A DNA stretch of 50,383 nt from JAAUTS01 sp038250235 (GCA_038250235.1 JBBSCO010000018.1:1-50383), one strand, 5' to 3'. Counted from the stretch's first letter, positions 18,515 to 27,737 are shown. Numbers and translations: made by a program. The notes: generated by a model from the sequence alone, not told the origin.

Positions 18515-18553
18515 TCAGCAGACGGGCATTGCCTGCCTGTGCAGGGTTTTCTG

Positions 18554-19129
18554 ATGAATGCATTTCAACTTTTCGGCATTGACCCTGTTCCCTTTTTGGA
18601 TGCGGAAGTTTTGAAAGCCACTTTTCTTGAGCGCAGCGTCAGACTTCACCCGGATGTCGGAGGAGCACAAACAGCCCCTGCTTTTGCCGAACTGAATGAG
18701 GCGTATAAAATTCTTCTTTCCGACCGTCTCCGCCTTAGGCACATCCTTGAATTGCATGGCTTGAAGGACCTTGGATCAATTGGTGCTGTCCCCGGCCATC
18801 TCGTGGATCTGTTCATGCAGGCGGGTTCCCTGCTTAACACCTCCGATCGGTTGATCAAAAACAGACTCCGGGCGGAAAGTTTTCTGGAGCAGGCAGCACT
18901 GCAGGGAGATCTATTGGAAAAAATGGATGGGCTGCAGATGCTGTTGTCGGAACTGCATTCCATCCGCAAGACCCTGTCTGAACGTTTGATTGTCATGGGA
19001 ACTGTCCGGGCTGACAATCCGCAGTCTTTGGAGAATCTCAAGGAACTGTATCTCGAACTCTCTTATGTGGAAAAATGGATGGAGCAGGTGCAGGAAAAAA
19101 TCTTTCTGATCTCGGAATATGTCGTATGA
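18554..19129 (+). CDS. hscB: Fe-S assembly co-chaperone HscB (J-domain protein)
   Basis: A 191-residue J-domain co-chaperone that brings the scaffold IscU to HscA and stimulates its ATPase. The J domain occupies residues 1-75 with the HPD tripeptide at 32-34 (RLHPDVGG). The C-terminal part (about 90-190) is an all-helical region typical of HscB. ATG 18554 (MNAFQLFGID) is chosen over an upstream in-frame GTG at 18539. Its stop overlaps the hscA start by 4 bp. Confidence 0.88.
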   Translation: MNAFQLFGIDPVPFLDAEVLKATFLERSVRLHPDVGGAQTAPAFAELNEAYKILLSDRLRLRHILELHGLKDLGSIGAVPGHLVDLFMQAGSLLNTSDRLIKNRLRAESFLEQAALQGDLLEKMDGLQMLLSELHSIRKTLSERLIVMGTVRADNPQSLENLKELYLELSYVEKWMEQVQEKIFLISEYVV

Positions 19130-20961
19130 GCAGCGGACCGATTATTGGAATTGATCTGGGGACAACCCATTCCCTGGTTGGGGTCATGGATGCGGGCTTT
19201 GTGGTTCTTGTGCCTGATACGGATGGCAGACGACTTCTTCCTTCCATTGTGTCCTGGCAGAACGGGGAGGCTCCTCCCCTGGTCGGCTACCCTGCCAAAC
19301 GCGCCCGAAGTCTGGCTCCGGAACGGACAATCCTTTCAGCCAAGAGATTGATGGGGCGCCGATGGAGTGACCTGGCTGAGACGGAGAAAACTATGGATGC
19401 CAGGCTGGTGACGGATGCCAAGGGTCTGACTTTAATAGAGTTACCTCTCGTTGACGGACCAAAACGTGTTTCAGCTCCTGAAGTTGCGGCCGAACTGTTG
19501 AGGGAGTTGGCCAACAGAGCCTCCCGCTATCTGGAAACGCAGGTCAGCAAAGTGGTCATCACGGTTCCCGCCTATTTTAACGACGCCCAGCGGCAGGCTA
19601 CCAAAGAAGCTGGCGAGTCTGCCGGTCTTGAAGTGGTCCGTATTCTGAGTGAACCCACGGCTGCTGCGCTCGCGTATGGGATGGATCGCCATCACAAACA
19701 GGCGCGGATTGCCGTTTATGATCTCGGGGGCGGCACGTTTGATTGTTCCATTCTGGAATTGAACGAAGGGGTTTTTCAGGTTCTTGCCACGAGCGGGAAC
19801 ACGCTATTGGGCGGGGATGATCTTGATCAGGCCGTTTACGCAGTTCTTTGGCAGGAATTACCTGTGGAGGTCAGGGATTCCCTGCATGCTTCAGCCCGTG
19901 CCCGGCTGAAGGAAGAAGTAGAGCTGGCCAAGATGCGACTTTCCACCCAGGAAGAAGCAGAAATTGAAATTCCTTTTCTGACGCCGTTGTACAGTTTCCG
20001 GCGTATCCTGACCCGTCTGGAATTGGAAGACCTGGCCAGACCGCTTTTGGAAAAAACGCGTCGCCATTGTCTGAGGGCTTTGCAGGATGCAGGGCTGAGG
20101 CCCGAAGATCTGAAAGAAGTTCTCCTGGTCGGGGGGCAGACCCGGATGCCTCTGGTGCGTTCTCTGGTGAAGGAATGGCTGGGGCACGAACCCAACATCA
20201 GCCTGGATCCGGACGAGGCCGTGGCCCGGGGGGCAACCATTCAGGCGGGGATTTTGAGCGGTGCCATGCAAAACATGGTTTTATTGGATATTACACCCTT
20301 GTCATTGGGAATAGAGACATTCGGAGGTTTGATGAATGTCATCATACCGAGAAATTCCACGCTGCCCACCAAAGCCGGCGAACTCTTTACTAACGCCGCA
20401 GACGGCCAACGCCTCATGAAAATCCGTGTTCTTCAGGGAGAGAGGGAGTTGGCCAGGGATAACTGGTTTTTGGGGGAGCTGGACTTGGAATTTCAACCCG
20501 GTCCCAGAGCCACCGCCCGCATCGGAGTACAGTTTGAGCTTGATGCCGACGGAATCCTTCATGTCCTGGCCAGGGATACTGTGACCCTGCAGGAAAAACG
20601 CGTAGGACTACGCTCGGTGGTGGACGTAACCGATGAAAAAGTCGGGCAGATGGTCTTGGAATCCGTGGAGCATGCTTTGGAAGATATGCAGGAAAGACAG
20701 TGGATTGAGAGCGAACTCAAAGCCAGGCGGCTGATGGAATTGACCCGGAAGGCCCTGAGTCAGGCCGCTGAGGCTGCCGGAGCGGAAAGGATCATTCCCG
20801 TGGAAACAGCCCTCCAGCAGATGCAGGCGGCCATGGATCAAAAAGGATTGGCTGAGCTGAAGAGTAGTATGAAAAATCTGGACGAGGCCAGTAAGCCTCT
20901 TGCGCAATGGCTGATGGATCAAGCGACGGAGGCGATGTTGAAACGCAAGGGGGTGCTCTGA
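19126..20961 (+). CDS. hscA: Hsp70-type Fe-S assembly chaperone HscA
   Basis: A 611-residue Hsp70 that releases clusters from IscU. The nucleotide-binding domain opens with IIGIDLGTTHSLVGV and contains VITVPAYFNDAQRQATKEA and YDLGGGTFDCSILEL; the substrate-binding domain follows from about residue 385 (DITPLSLGIETFGG). Length and adjacency to hscB and an A-type carrier favour HscA over DnaK. ATG 19126 overlaps the hscB stop; the frame extends 51 bp further upstream, but those codons lie within hscB. Confidence 0.9.
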   Translation: MSSGPIIGIDLGTTHSLVGVMDAGFVVLVPDTDGRRLLPSIVSWQNGEAPPLVGYPAKRARSLAPERTILSAKRLMGRRWSDLAETEKTMDARLVTDAKGLTLIELPLVDGPKRVSAPEVAAELLRELANRASRYLETQVSKVVITVPAYFNDAQRQATKEAGESAGLEVVRILSEPTAAALAYGMDRHHKQARIAVYDLGGGTFDCSILELNEGVFQVLATSGNTLLGGDDLDQAVYAVLWQELPVEVRDSLHASARARLKEEVELAKMRLSTQEEAEIEIPFLTPLYSFRRILTRLELEDLARPLLEKTRRHCLRALQDAGLRPEDLKEVLLVGGQTRMPLVRSLVKEWLGHEPNISLDPDEAVARGATIQAGILSGAMQNMVLLDITPLSLGIETFGGLMNVIIPRNSTLPTKAGELFTNAADGQRLMKIRVLQGERELARDNWFLGELDLEFQPGPRATARIGVQFELDADGILHVLARDTVTLQEKRVGLRSVVDVTDEKVGQMVLESVEHALEDMQERQWIESELKARRLMELTRKALSQAAEAAGAERIIPVETALQQMQAAMDQKGLAELKSSMKNLDEASKPLAQWLMDQATEAMLKRKGVL

Positions 20962-21061
20962 GTCAGTCCCGGAAAGATGTGTAAAATCTGCCGTCTGCCC
21001 GGCAAATCATGCCTGCATTTGGCAAGAGCATATGGCACTTATTTTATCCGCTAACGGGCCA

Positions 21062-21116
21062 CGTGCACAAGGGAGGCATGTCTGGAGACCCCTTGCACGG
21101 GGCAGTTTCCTTTTTT
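21062..21116 (+). terminator. Possible terminator after hscA
   Basis: CGTGCA..AGGG (21062-21073, 2-nt bulge) pairs with CCCTTGCACG (21090-21099); a TTTTTT run follows 11 nt later at 21111-21116. The gap before the T run is longer than usual, so it could also be a leader hairpin of the next gene. Confidence 0.4.
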
Positions 21117-21154
21117 ACTGTCATTCGCGCATAAAAAATGCTTTTTAGCATCTT

Positions 21155-22348
21155 ATGTTGCATGGAATTCTGATCCTGGAACCTGAGCCTGCCCTGGCTT
21201 CCATGTTGATGGAAGTGGTCAGGGAGTGCTCGGCCGACATCATGATCGCCCAGGTGAATTCCATTGCTGAGGCACAACAGGCTGCGGCAGGGGAAGCCAG
21301 TCCTGAGATCATGGTTTTGGATTTGGAGACGGATCAGATGGTTTTGGATCTGCTGATTCATCTCAAGACCTCACACCCTCTGGCCAAGATCCTTCTCCTT
21401 GTGCCTTCCTCCATACCTCCCGACTTCGAGCAGTCGGCGCGTTTGAGTTCCGTCCATTTCCTATCCAAGCCCTTTTCCCGCGTGCAGTTCCTCAACATGC
21501 TTCTCTGGCTTCTGAATGGCCCCAAAGCCTGCGGCAACGGTTTGTTTCACGCGCAATTGCAGGACCTGCTCCTGCTCGATCTGCTTCATCTCAAGTGCCT
21601 CTCTGGTGCCACCTCGCAGATTGAGATTGTCTCGACTGAAGGTGAAAAAGGACGGCTTGTTTTGGAGAAGGGGCAGGTGATCCATGCCCAGGCTGGTTGG
21701 AGCGAGGGAATGTCGGCATTTCAGAGTATGATTGCCTGGAAAGGAGGAACTATCCGGGAGTCACCCCTGACGGGAAACAGTGCCAGGACCATTGACAAAG
21801 GTTATGAATGGTTGCTTGTGGAAGCGGCCCGGATTATGGATGAAAAAATCATAGCGGAGGGCGTGGTCACGGGTGATGGCTCCATGGTGACGGATGTTGT
21901 TCAGGAGCGGCTGATTCAGACGCACGAAGTTGATGATGATCATGAGGAACATTTTCATTCATTGCCCAAAATTCTGGTGATTGACGACAGTCCCCTGGTG
22001 CTACGATTTGTTGAACAGGTTCTGGGCCGCTGCTTCCCGGATCTGGCTGTTATCACGGTGGAAACTGGGCAGGAGGGACTGGATTGTGTGCGGGAATTCC
22101 AGCCGGAATTGATTCTTTTGGATTATGTCCTCCCCGATTTTAACGGCGATTCTCTCTGTTCCGCCCTGGTGAATGATAATCTTCTGGGTTCTATTCCGAT
22201 TATTGTCATGTCAGGCCTTCACGGCCAGCTTGAGTCCATCAAAGACAAATACGCCAACGTTTTCAGTGTTCTGGAAAAACCTTTTTCGGAAGAACTTCTG
22301 ATAGAAGAAGCCAAAAAGGGACTGGCTTTGAAAAACGACATGGTCTGA
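21155..22348 (+). CDS. Two-receiver response regulator with central DUF4388-like domain
   Basis: A 397-residue cytoplasmic signalling protein in three parts. The N-terminal receiver (1-115) keeps a possible phospho-Asp (Asp56, VLDLE) and Lys105 but lacks the acidic pair, reading ILEPEP. The middle (about 125-230) resembles a DUF4388/PATAN-type domain (DLLLLDLLHLKCLSGATSQI, then GRLVLEKGQVIHAQAG). The C-terminal receiver (272-397) is canonical: Asp277/278 in VIDDSP, phospho-Asp323 in LLDYVLPDF, Ser353 and Lys375 in EKPFS. There is no DNA-binding or enzymatic output, so it probably acts by protein contacts. No histidine kinase is adjacent. It converges with the rhodanese gene, stops 3 bp apart. 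Confidence 0.82.
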   Translation: MLHGILILEPEPALASMLMEVVRECSADIMIAQVNSIAEAQQAAAGEASPEIMVLDLETDQMVLDLLIHLKTSHPLAKILLLVPSSIPPDFEQSARLSSVHFLSKPFSRVQFLNMLLWLLNGPKACGNGLFHAQLQDLLLLDLLHLKCLSGATSQIEIVSTEGEKGRLVLEKGQVIHAQAGWSEGMSAFQSMIAWKGGTIRESPLTGNSARTIDKGYEWLLVEAARIMDEKIIAEGVVTGDGSMVTDVVQERLIQTHEVDDDHEEHFHSLPKILVIDDSPLVLRFVEQVLGRCFPDLAVITVETGQEGLDCVREFQPELILLDYVLPDFNGDSLCSALVNDNLLGSIPIIVMSGLHGQLESIKDKYANVFSVLEKPFSEELLIEEAKKGLALKNDMV

Positions 22349-22351
22349 TTA

Positions 22352-22888
22352 TCATTTCTCTGCGCTTTTTTCTTTCCTGGTTCCGGAGAATCTCAGTCTG
22401 GTTTTGTTGATGTCCAGAAGCGGGGCAAGTTCATAAACGTTAAGGTATCCGTAAGAATAAAGTGTATTGAAGGTGTAGATGTTCAGGGACGCTCTGGCTC
22501 TTTTCGACATGAATGCTTCGCGTTCATTCTCAAAGTTGTTGTTGCAGTAAATCAGGATCCTTGTCTTTTTGTCCGGGATCAACCTGGAAAGCTCCCTTTC
22601 AGTAACATCCGTGAGGCTCAAATGTATCGCTCCCGTTATATGCAGCAACTCATACTTGTCTCTGGTTCGTGCATCATAGATCACGGTTCCTGGTTCCGAT
22701 GCCATACGGATAAAATCATCCTCGCTGATACGGCGTTCGTCCCGGAGTCGCCCCACCTTGGATGCATCCTGTAGGAATCCCGTATAGTCAATCATGGGGT
22801 TGGCGTCCGGTTTTTCGGAAGCTCTTGAAGGACAGATGGCCGATAGGGCAAGGAAGCATAGAAAAAGTAAGCAGTGTTTTTTATTCAT
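22352..22888 (-). CDS. Exported rhodanese-like domain protein
   Basis: A 178-residue protein with an N-terminal signal peptide (MNKKHCLLFLCFLALSAI) and one rhodanese domain. The loop YCNNNFENER carries the likely active cysteine, Cys115, and YDARTRDKYELLHITGAIHL matches the conserved region before it. Rhodaneses move sulfur via a Cys persulfide; exported single-domain members are mostly uncharacterised. The active loop is longer than in GlpE-type enzymes. It is divergent from the glycosidase-like gene (62 bp apart). Confidence 0.8.
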   Translation of the reverse strand: MNKKHCLLFLCFLALSAICPSRASEKPDANPMIDYTGFLQDASKVGRLRDERRISEDDFIRMASEPGTVIYDARTRDKYELLHITGAIHLSLTDVTERELSRLIPDKKTRILIYCNNNFENEREAFMSKRARASLNIYTFNTLYSYGYLNVYELAPLLDINKTRLRFSGTRKEKSAEK

Positions 22889-22950
22889 GGCTTCAGGATA
22901 CAGATTAGAAGTGATTTTTTGTCAGAGTCTGATAAAGAAATTGTAAAGAA

Positions 22951-24249
22951 ATGGTAAATGTCACTTTCAAGAGGTTTTTCCTTTTTTCGTTCCTTTTCTA
23001 TTCACAGGCAGTTCTGTTGGCTGCTGTAGAAGGTCCGACGATGGAAGAATTCATGGGCATCAACGGCCACACCGTGCAATTCAAGCCCGGCCTCTACCGT
23101 CCCGTGGCGCGTGAAGTGCGCGACTACCATCCGGTTGAATGGGATCTCGGCAGGGATTCCTCCTCGGTTCCGCCTTTTCCCTTAGCAGCCAACCAGGTCA
23201 ACTGGAAACATGTGTACGGATCCTGGTTGAAACACGATTGGAACATCAATGCCTGCCTCATGTTTGAGAGCATCCCGCGAGGGGACTGGAAAAACCTGGC
23301 AGAAGATGCCAGGGCCTATGGAAGGGCTTTTGCGGAGGCCTTCGGCCCCTCAGGGAGAGATCCCTCTGTGACCAGTGTTGAAATCGGCAATGAACCTGGA
23401 AAGTTTTCGGATGAGGATTATCGGATTGTTTTTGAAAACATGGCCAGGGGCCTGAGGGAAGGGGATGCCGGGCTCCGTATCGCCACTTGCAATCTGACTG
23501 TGGGTAAGAGCAATGACTACGCAAAAAGCGTGGAATCCCTCAAAGGTTTGGAAAAGCTGTACGATGTGCTGTGCATCCATGTCTATGCCCAGTTAAAACC
23601 ATGGCCGACTTGGATCAGAAGTTATCCTGAGGATCCGGAATTGCCAAATTACATCAATGAAATCCGGGAGCTTTGTCGCTGGCGGGATTCGCATGTTCCG
23701 GAGAAGGCCGTCTGGGTCACGGAATTCGGCTACGATGCATCCACCCGCAAACCGGATCCTTCCGGAGACTTTGCCCAATGGATAGGAAATACCGAGGAAG
23801 AACAGGCTCTTTGGAACATTCGATCCTGGCTTCTTTTTTCCGCACTGCCAATCGAAAGGGCCTACGTCTATTTCTTTAATGATGCGGACACTCCCCAATT
23901 ACACGGATCTTCCGGATTGACCCGGAATTTTATCCCCAAGCCCGCCTACTGGGCTGCAGCCCATCTGCAAAAAACTTTGGGAAAATTTCGTTTTCACGGG
24001 GTTGTGCAGGAAAAGGAGGGAGTGGTTATGATTTATGAATACCGGAGAGACGGCGACATCATCTGGGTGGTCTGGGTTCCGACACGCGAAGGAAAGCCGG
24101 CATCGATTGAGCTTCCAACCTTCCCCCGTCCTGTCCTGAGAGCTGAACGCCTCGTGCTCCGGGAAGGGTCCGCAGAGGTTGTAGAAGTTTTGGGAAGAGA
24201 GTTGATTCTGTCAGGTACCCCGATTTTTATTTTCTTTAAGAAAAGCTGA
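22951..24249 (+). CDS. Secreted glycoside hydrolase-like protein (clan GH-A type)
   Basis: A 432-residue protein with a signal peptide (about 1-25) and a TIM-barrel glycosidase pattern. SVEIGNEPGKF holds the likely acid/base Glu148 and AVWVTEFGYDAS the likely nucleophile Glu258, the usual pair at the ends of strands 4 and 7 in clan GH-A. A final beta sandwich (about 365-432) resembles the C-terminal domain of GH39- or GH30-like enzymes. The subfamily and sugar substrate cannot be read from the sequence. It probably acts in the periplasm or outside the cell on plant- or algae-type polysaccharide; that is inference. Confidence 0.72.
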   Translation: MVNVTFKRFFLFSFLFYSQAVLLAAVEGPTMEEFMGINGHTVQFKPGLYRPVAREVRDYHPVEWDLGRDSSSVPPFPLAANQVNWKHVYGSWLKHDWNINACLMFESIPRGDWKNLAEDARAYGRAFAEAFGPSGRDPSVTSVEIGNEPGKFSDEDYRIVFENMARGLREGDAGLRIATCNLTVGKSNDYAKSVESLKGLEKLYDVLCIHVYAQLKPWPTWIRSYPEDPELPNYINEIRELCRWRDSHVPEKAVWVTEFGYDASTRKPDPSGDFAQWIGNTEEEQALWNIRSWLLFSALPIERAYVYFFNDADTPQLHGSSGLTRNFIPKPAYWAAAHLQKTLGKFRFHGVVQEKEGVVMIYEYRRDGDIIWVVWVPTREGKPASIELPTFPRPVLRAERLVLREGSAEVVEVLGRELILSGTPIFIFFKKS

Positions 24250-24439
24250 GTCTGACACATTCAGCCGGCTGGCATCACGATTTTTTACGGGGGTGGGCAC
24301 TGGTTCCTGCAACGCGCGCGGTGACTCCCGGCTGGCTTTGACTGAATCTTCACGCACCTTGGCAGACTTTCCGTTTTATTGATTTTTTGATAACGTCCAC
24401 GAATAAAACCGTCCATTAGAGAAGTATTAATTACACTCT

Positions 24440-24466
24440 TTGACATTCTAGGCGAATTGGGATAAG
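24440..24466 (+). promoter_or_regulatory. Candidate promoter of the small membrane protein gene
   Basis: A perfect -35 TTGACA (24440-24445), 15-nt spacer and GATAAG (24461-24466, 4/6 to TATAAT). A clear AAGGAG ribosome site at 24481-24486 precedes ATG 24497. The spacer is shorter than ideal. Confidence 0.45.
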
Positions 24467-24496
24467 CTTGAGATTGTCCAAAGGAGCTAAGTTCTT

Positions 24497-24769
24497 ATGA
24501 ATCTTCTCAAACTAAACGAGCGCAAACATCTTCGAGACGAGATTGCTGCGGCACTCAGTCTGGTTCCGGGACTTGGGCATGCCTATAAGGGATATTATGC
24601 CCATGCCTTGGGTATTCTCTTTCTTGTGCCAGCAATACTTTTTGCCCCGGTCTTGTTGGGCCTGGCGACCTTCGGGTTGGGGCTTCTCCTGCCCCTGGTC
24701 TTCTGGATTGCCATAGGGATCCAAGCTTATTACCTGTCTGAACATCGCAAGGACCATCCCTTCCTTTGA
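24497..24769 (+). CDS. Small membrane protein, TM2-like
   Basis: A 90-residue protein with two hydrophobic helices (about 32-50 and 52-72). The segment LSLVPGLGHAYKGYYAHALG resembles the PGLGxxYxG turn seen in TM2-domain and related small membrane proteins. It is preceded by a Shine-Dalgarno and a promoter-like site and followed by a weak terminator, so it looks like a single-gene unit. The function is unknown. Confidence 0.7.
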   Translation: MNLLKLNERKHLRDEIAAALSLVPGLGHAYKGYYAHALGILFLVPAILFAPVLLGLATFGLGLLLPLVFWIAIGIQAYYLSEHRKDHPFL

Positions 24770-24770
24770 A

Positions 24771-24797
24771 GCCTGATAAGGAATCAGGGCCCTTTTA
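24771..24797 (+). terminator. Weak Rho-independent terminator
   Basis: CCTGAT (24772-24777) and ATCAGG (24783-24788) pair around AAGGA, followed by GCCCTTTTATT. It fits the end of the small membrane protein gene. Confidence 0.5.
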
Positions 24798-24841
24798 TTA
24801 ACTAACAGAACACAAGTATTTGTTTCGCCGGATAGCGATAA

Positions 24842-25237
24842 TTATTTCACTTTCAGGAGTTCCACGTCGAAAATCAAAGCCTCATTGGGGCCGATGTCAC
24901 TTCCGGCGCCGCCAGTGCCGTAAGCGAGTTCCGGGGGCAGATAAAAGCGGTATTTGGCACCTTCCTTCATGAGCTGAACACCTTCCGTCCAGCCTGAGAT
25001 CACCTGATTTAGGGGGAAATCAATGGGTTCATTCCGTTTATAGGAACTGTCGAAAACGGTTCCGTTGATCAGGGTTCCCTCGTAGTGGACCTGGACGGTA
25101 TCCGTGGCTTTGGGGCAGCTGCCATTGCCTTCGCGCAGGACTTCATATTGCAGACCGCTGGCTGTGGTGTTCACCCCGTTGCGTTTGCTGTTTTCCAGAA
25201 GAAACGCCTTACCTTTTTCAAGAGCTATTTGTGACAT
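24842..25237 (-). CDS. FKBP-type peptidyl-prolyl isomerase
   Basis: A 131-residue prolyl isomerase that speeds cis/trans proline isomerisation during protein folding. The FKBP core is complete: VQVHYEGTLINGTVFDSS, NQVISGWTEGVQLMKEG and LPPELAYGTGG with the ending FDVELLKVK. A short helical N-terminal part (about 1-35) resembles FklB/FkpA-type proteins, but no signal peptide is present from ATG 25237, so it is probably cytoplasmic. The frame extends to 25345, but those 36 residues lack family features. The 279-bp gap upstream holds only a weak promoter-like pair on the minus strand (TTGAAA 25447-25452, CAAAAT 25423-25428). Confidence 0.9.
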   Translation of the reverse strand: MSQIALEKGKAFLLENSKRNGVNTTASGLQYEVLREGNGSCPKATDTVQVHYEGTLINGTVFDSSYKRNEPIDFPLNQVISGWTEGVQLMKEGAKYRFYLPPELAYGTGGAGSDIGPNEALIFDVELLKVK

Positions 25238-25516
25238 CAGAAAATTTCTAGCGGAATGAGGGGATCTGTCAAAGCCGGAAGAAGTAAATTTGAGCCCCGA
25301 TATCCAGCGCCCGAGCTGCAGCCCGCACAATCTTGCGGAATCCAAACCCGTGCGTCTGCCTGAGGCGGATGTGGTGTCAACGGGTTTTTTAACGGTCAGT
25401 CAGGGTGCGGCGGGCAGGCTTAATTTTGTTCGCCGTCCGTAATCTTTTTCAACGATTCCACTGAAGAAAAGATCTTCCTCCTAATGAGCCCAAAACACCC
25501 GTGCCAGCGCCAGGGG

Positions 25517-27499
25517 CTAAATCCAGCGGATGCGGTGGCTAATGGGTTTGCGCTGCTCGGCTGTGAGGGGTGGAAGCACGGGTAATTTCGTTACAGGTTG
25601 GAATTGATGCCACTGGGTGGCTTCTTCCTGAAGTTGGCTCCAGCGTGGGTTTTCCAGGGGCGGGGCATTCCGGATTTGGCGCAGCAGGCTGTTCCATTCC
25701 GTCATCAGGCGGTCGATGTCGCCAATTCCGGAATGTTCCCCGGTCAGTTGGCTTTTCCGCTTGGTTTTGTTCAGCAGCTCTTTCACCAGATCAGATGCCC
25801 CGGTTCCGTAATGGGGAGGGACTCCCCAAGTCAGGTAACCCTCAATTGAAAAGCGCCCGTAGGCTTTCTGGCAGGCCAGGGCCAATCGTCCAGACCAGCG
25901 GGGTTCGATTCCGGCAAAGCGGTCGTTGGCGTAGAGGTTAGCCAGATCAAAGATCAGATCCTGCAGGGGATAGCTTTCGTCTTCCAGGGCGGCGGCTATG
26001 GCGAGCCCTTCCGGCCCAAGGAAGAAGGAGACGATTTTGCCCCGCTCTGACAGGCTCAGGTCTTGGTTCAGGAGGCCGATCTTGGTCCATTGCCAAAGGA
26101 GGGTGGGTGCGGGATCAAGGTAAAGGCATTCCGGACGTTGGGGACAGTCGCGGCAGGGTTTGAATGGACGGTTCCGGCGTTTAACCAGGCGGGCCCTTCC
26201 GGTGTCCGTTCCCAGATGGCAGGGCAAGATCTCCCGTAGTTCCGCACTGGTGATCTCGGCCCCCAGGCGCAGCCATTCGCGGCTGAAAAAGGAATGGCCC
26301 AGGCGGCGCGAGGTTTCGACGCGATCACGGCTGTTGGCCAGGGCATTCAAAATCATAGACCAGGGCAGGGGAGTGGAGCGTTGGAGGCGCATGGGACGGG
26401 CTTCCATCATGCGCGGGGTTTCCTGGCTGGTGAGGTAATAACCTATGGTATCCAAACCACGCCGCCCGGCCCGGCCTATCATCTGCAGGAGTTCGTGAGG
26501 GAGAATTTCCTGTTCGATTCCGTTGATGGAGTAGGAGCGTGAGGTGATAACGACAGAGCGCAGGGAGAAATTGATGCCGGCACTGAGGCCAAGGGTGGCT
26601 ACGACGACGCGGAGCTGGCCTGTCTTGGCCAGGGGTTCGATCACGCCGGCGCGTTGGGCGAAGGTGAGTCCGCTATGGTGGAAGGCCACGCGTTGTTCCA
26701 AGAGTTTGATCAATTCAGGTGTCAGGACAATTTTTTGTTCGGGAGTGAGGACGAGTGGGGCGGCAGGAGGCAGTTCCCGTGCGGCCTGGCGGGCCAGACG
26801 TTCGGCTTCTTTCCGGTGTGGGGCGAAGACGAGGATCGGGCCGAGATCGTCACGCAGGGCGCCCACGAGACGTTTGGACCAGAAGCCTTCGATCCCGGTG
26901 GGAATGCGTTTGGCGAGGTAATCGGAATCAACTTCTTCCAAAGGCACCGGACGTTCTTGGTGGGAGACGACGTGGATGTCCCGTTGCAATTTTTTCAGCC
27001 AGAAGGCGACTTCTTTGGCGTTGGCGACACATCCACTCATGAGAAGCAGTTGGGTGCTGGGGGGGAGTGACAGCAAGACGCCTTCGTAGTGGTTGCCACG
27101 GCTGGTGTCGCCAAGCCATTGGTATTCGTCAATGGCGAGGAGGGAAGGGCCTTGGCCGCGGTGGAGGAGGCTGCGTAAGGCTTCCAGGGTGCCGACAACC
27201 ACGGGGGCCTCGGGTTGGATGCTGGCATCGCCTGTGACGAGTCCTACCCGCCAGCCTTTCGCCAGCCATTCGGCGTATTTGTCGTTGGCTAGGGCACGGG
27301 TGGGGACGGCGTAAAAGGAGGGGCGGGAATGGGAGTGGGTTTCGTAGAATTTTTCGAAGACGTAGGTTTTGCCGGCTCCGGTGGGGGCGTCGAGGATGAC
27401 ATCGTGTCCGGCCCGCAGGTGTTGGATGGCTTCGGACTGCCACCCGTCCGGCAGCACGAGGGTCTGGAGGAGGCTGAGTTGGTCGCTGTGGAGCGGCAT
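25517..27499 (-). CDS. Ski2-like DEAD/DEAH-box helicase with a C-terminal four-cysteine cluster
   Basis: About 660 residues of superfamily 2 helicase. Visible motifs: Walker A DAPTGAGKT (38-45), PTRALA, Walker B variant DEYQ (124-127), FHHSGLT, LGLSAGINFSLR and QMIGRAGRRG. The layout is closest to the Ski2/Hel308 group acting on RNA or branched DNA. After the helicase core there is a cysteine set, C-x21-C-x2-C-x5-C (LPC...KPCRDCPQRPEC), likely to bind zinc or an Fe-S cluster. ATG 27499 is preferred; the longer frame begins with TTG at 27598 and adds 33 residues without family features. Its genomic neighbours give no pathway clue. Confidence 0.85.
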   Translation of the reverse strand: MPLHSDQLSLLQTLVLPDGWQSEAIQHLRAGHDVILDAPTGAGKTYVFEKFYETHSHSRPSFYAVPTRALANDKYAEWLAKGWRVGLVTGDASIQPEAPVVVGTLEALRSLLHRGQGPSLLAIDEYQWLGDTSRGNHYEGVLLSLPPSTQLLLMSGCVANAKEVAFWLKKLQRDIHVVSHQERPVPLEEVDSDYLAKRIPTGIEGFWSKRLVGALRDDLGPILVFAPHRKEAERLARQAARELPPAAPLVLTPEQKIVLTPELIKLLEQRVAFHHSGLTFAQRAGVIEPLAKTGQLRVVVATLGLSAGINFSLRSVVITSRSYSINGIEQEILPHELLQMIGRAGRRGLDTIGYYLTSQETPRMMEARPMRLQRSTPLPWSMILNALANSRDRVETSRRLGHSFFSREWLRLGAEITSAELREILPCHLGTDTGRARLVKRRNRPFKPCRDCPQRPECLYLDPAPTLLWQWTKIGLLNQDLSLSERGKIVSFFLGPEGLAIAAALEDESYPLQDLIFDLANLYANDRFAGIEPRWSGRLALACQKAYGRFSIEGYLTWGVPPHYGTGASDLVKELLNKTKRKSQLTGEHSGIGDIDRLMTEWNSLLRQIRNAPPLENPRWSQLQEEATQWHQFQPVTKLPVLPPLTAEQRKPISHRIRWI

Positions 27500-27737
27500 G
27501 GATTTCAAGTTACCCCGGCTTTGGTTGAGGGCAATGGGAAGGCAGGAATCGTTTAGAGGAAGGGATTGGGCTTCGAGTTTTGGGCTCCGGGCAGGCAACG
27601 TGAAGAGGGGCGCGGGGAGATTGAAGCCGTGACTCGGAGGTTGCTGCTACTGTGCGGGGGAAAGGGTTTTGTGTTTCCAGTTTACAGAGAAACTTGGAAT
27701 CCAGAAATGGAAACGCTGAAGGCGAAAAGCTGCTTCG

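Noticed and set aside
22919..22947. Promoter for the glycosidase-like gene (TTGTCA, 17 nt, TGTAAA)
   Set aside because: The boxes fit, but the start would fall inside the first codons after the ATG at 22951, so either this is chance or the gene start is wrong.
25238..25345. N-terminal extension of the FKBP
   Set aside because: The 36 extra codons have no signal peptide or family similarity, and the conserved helical N-terminus begins at 25237.
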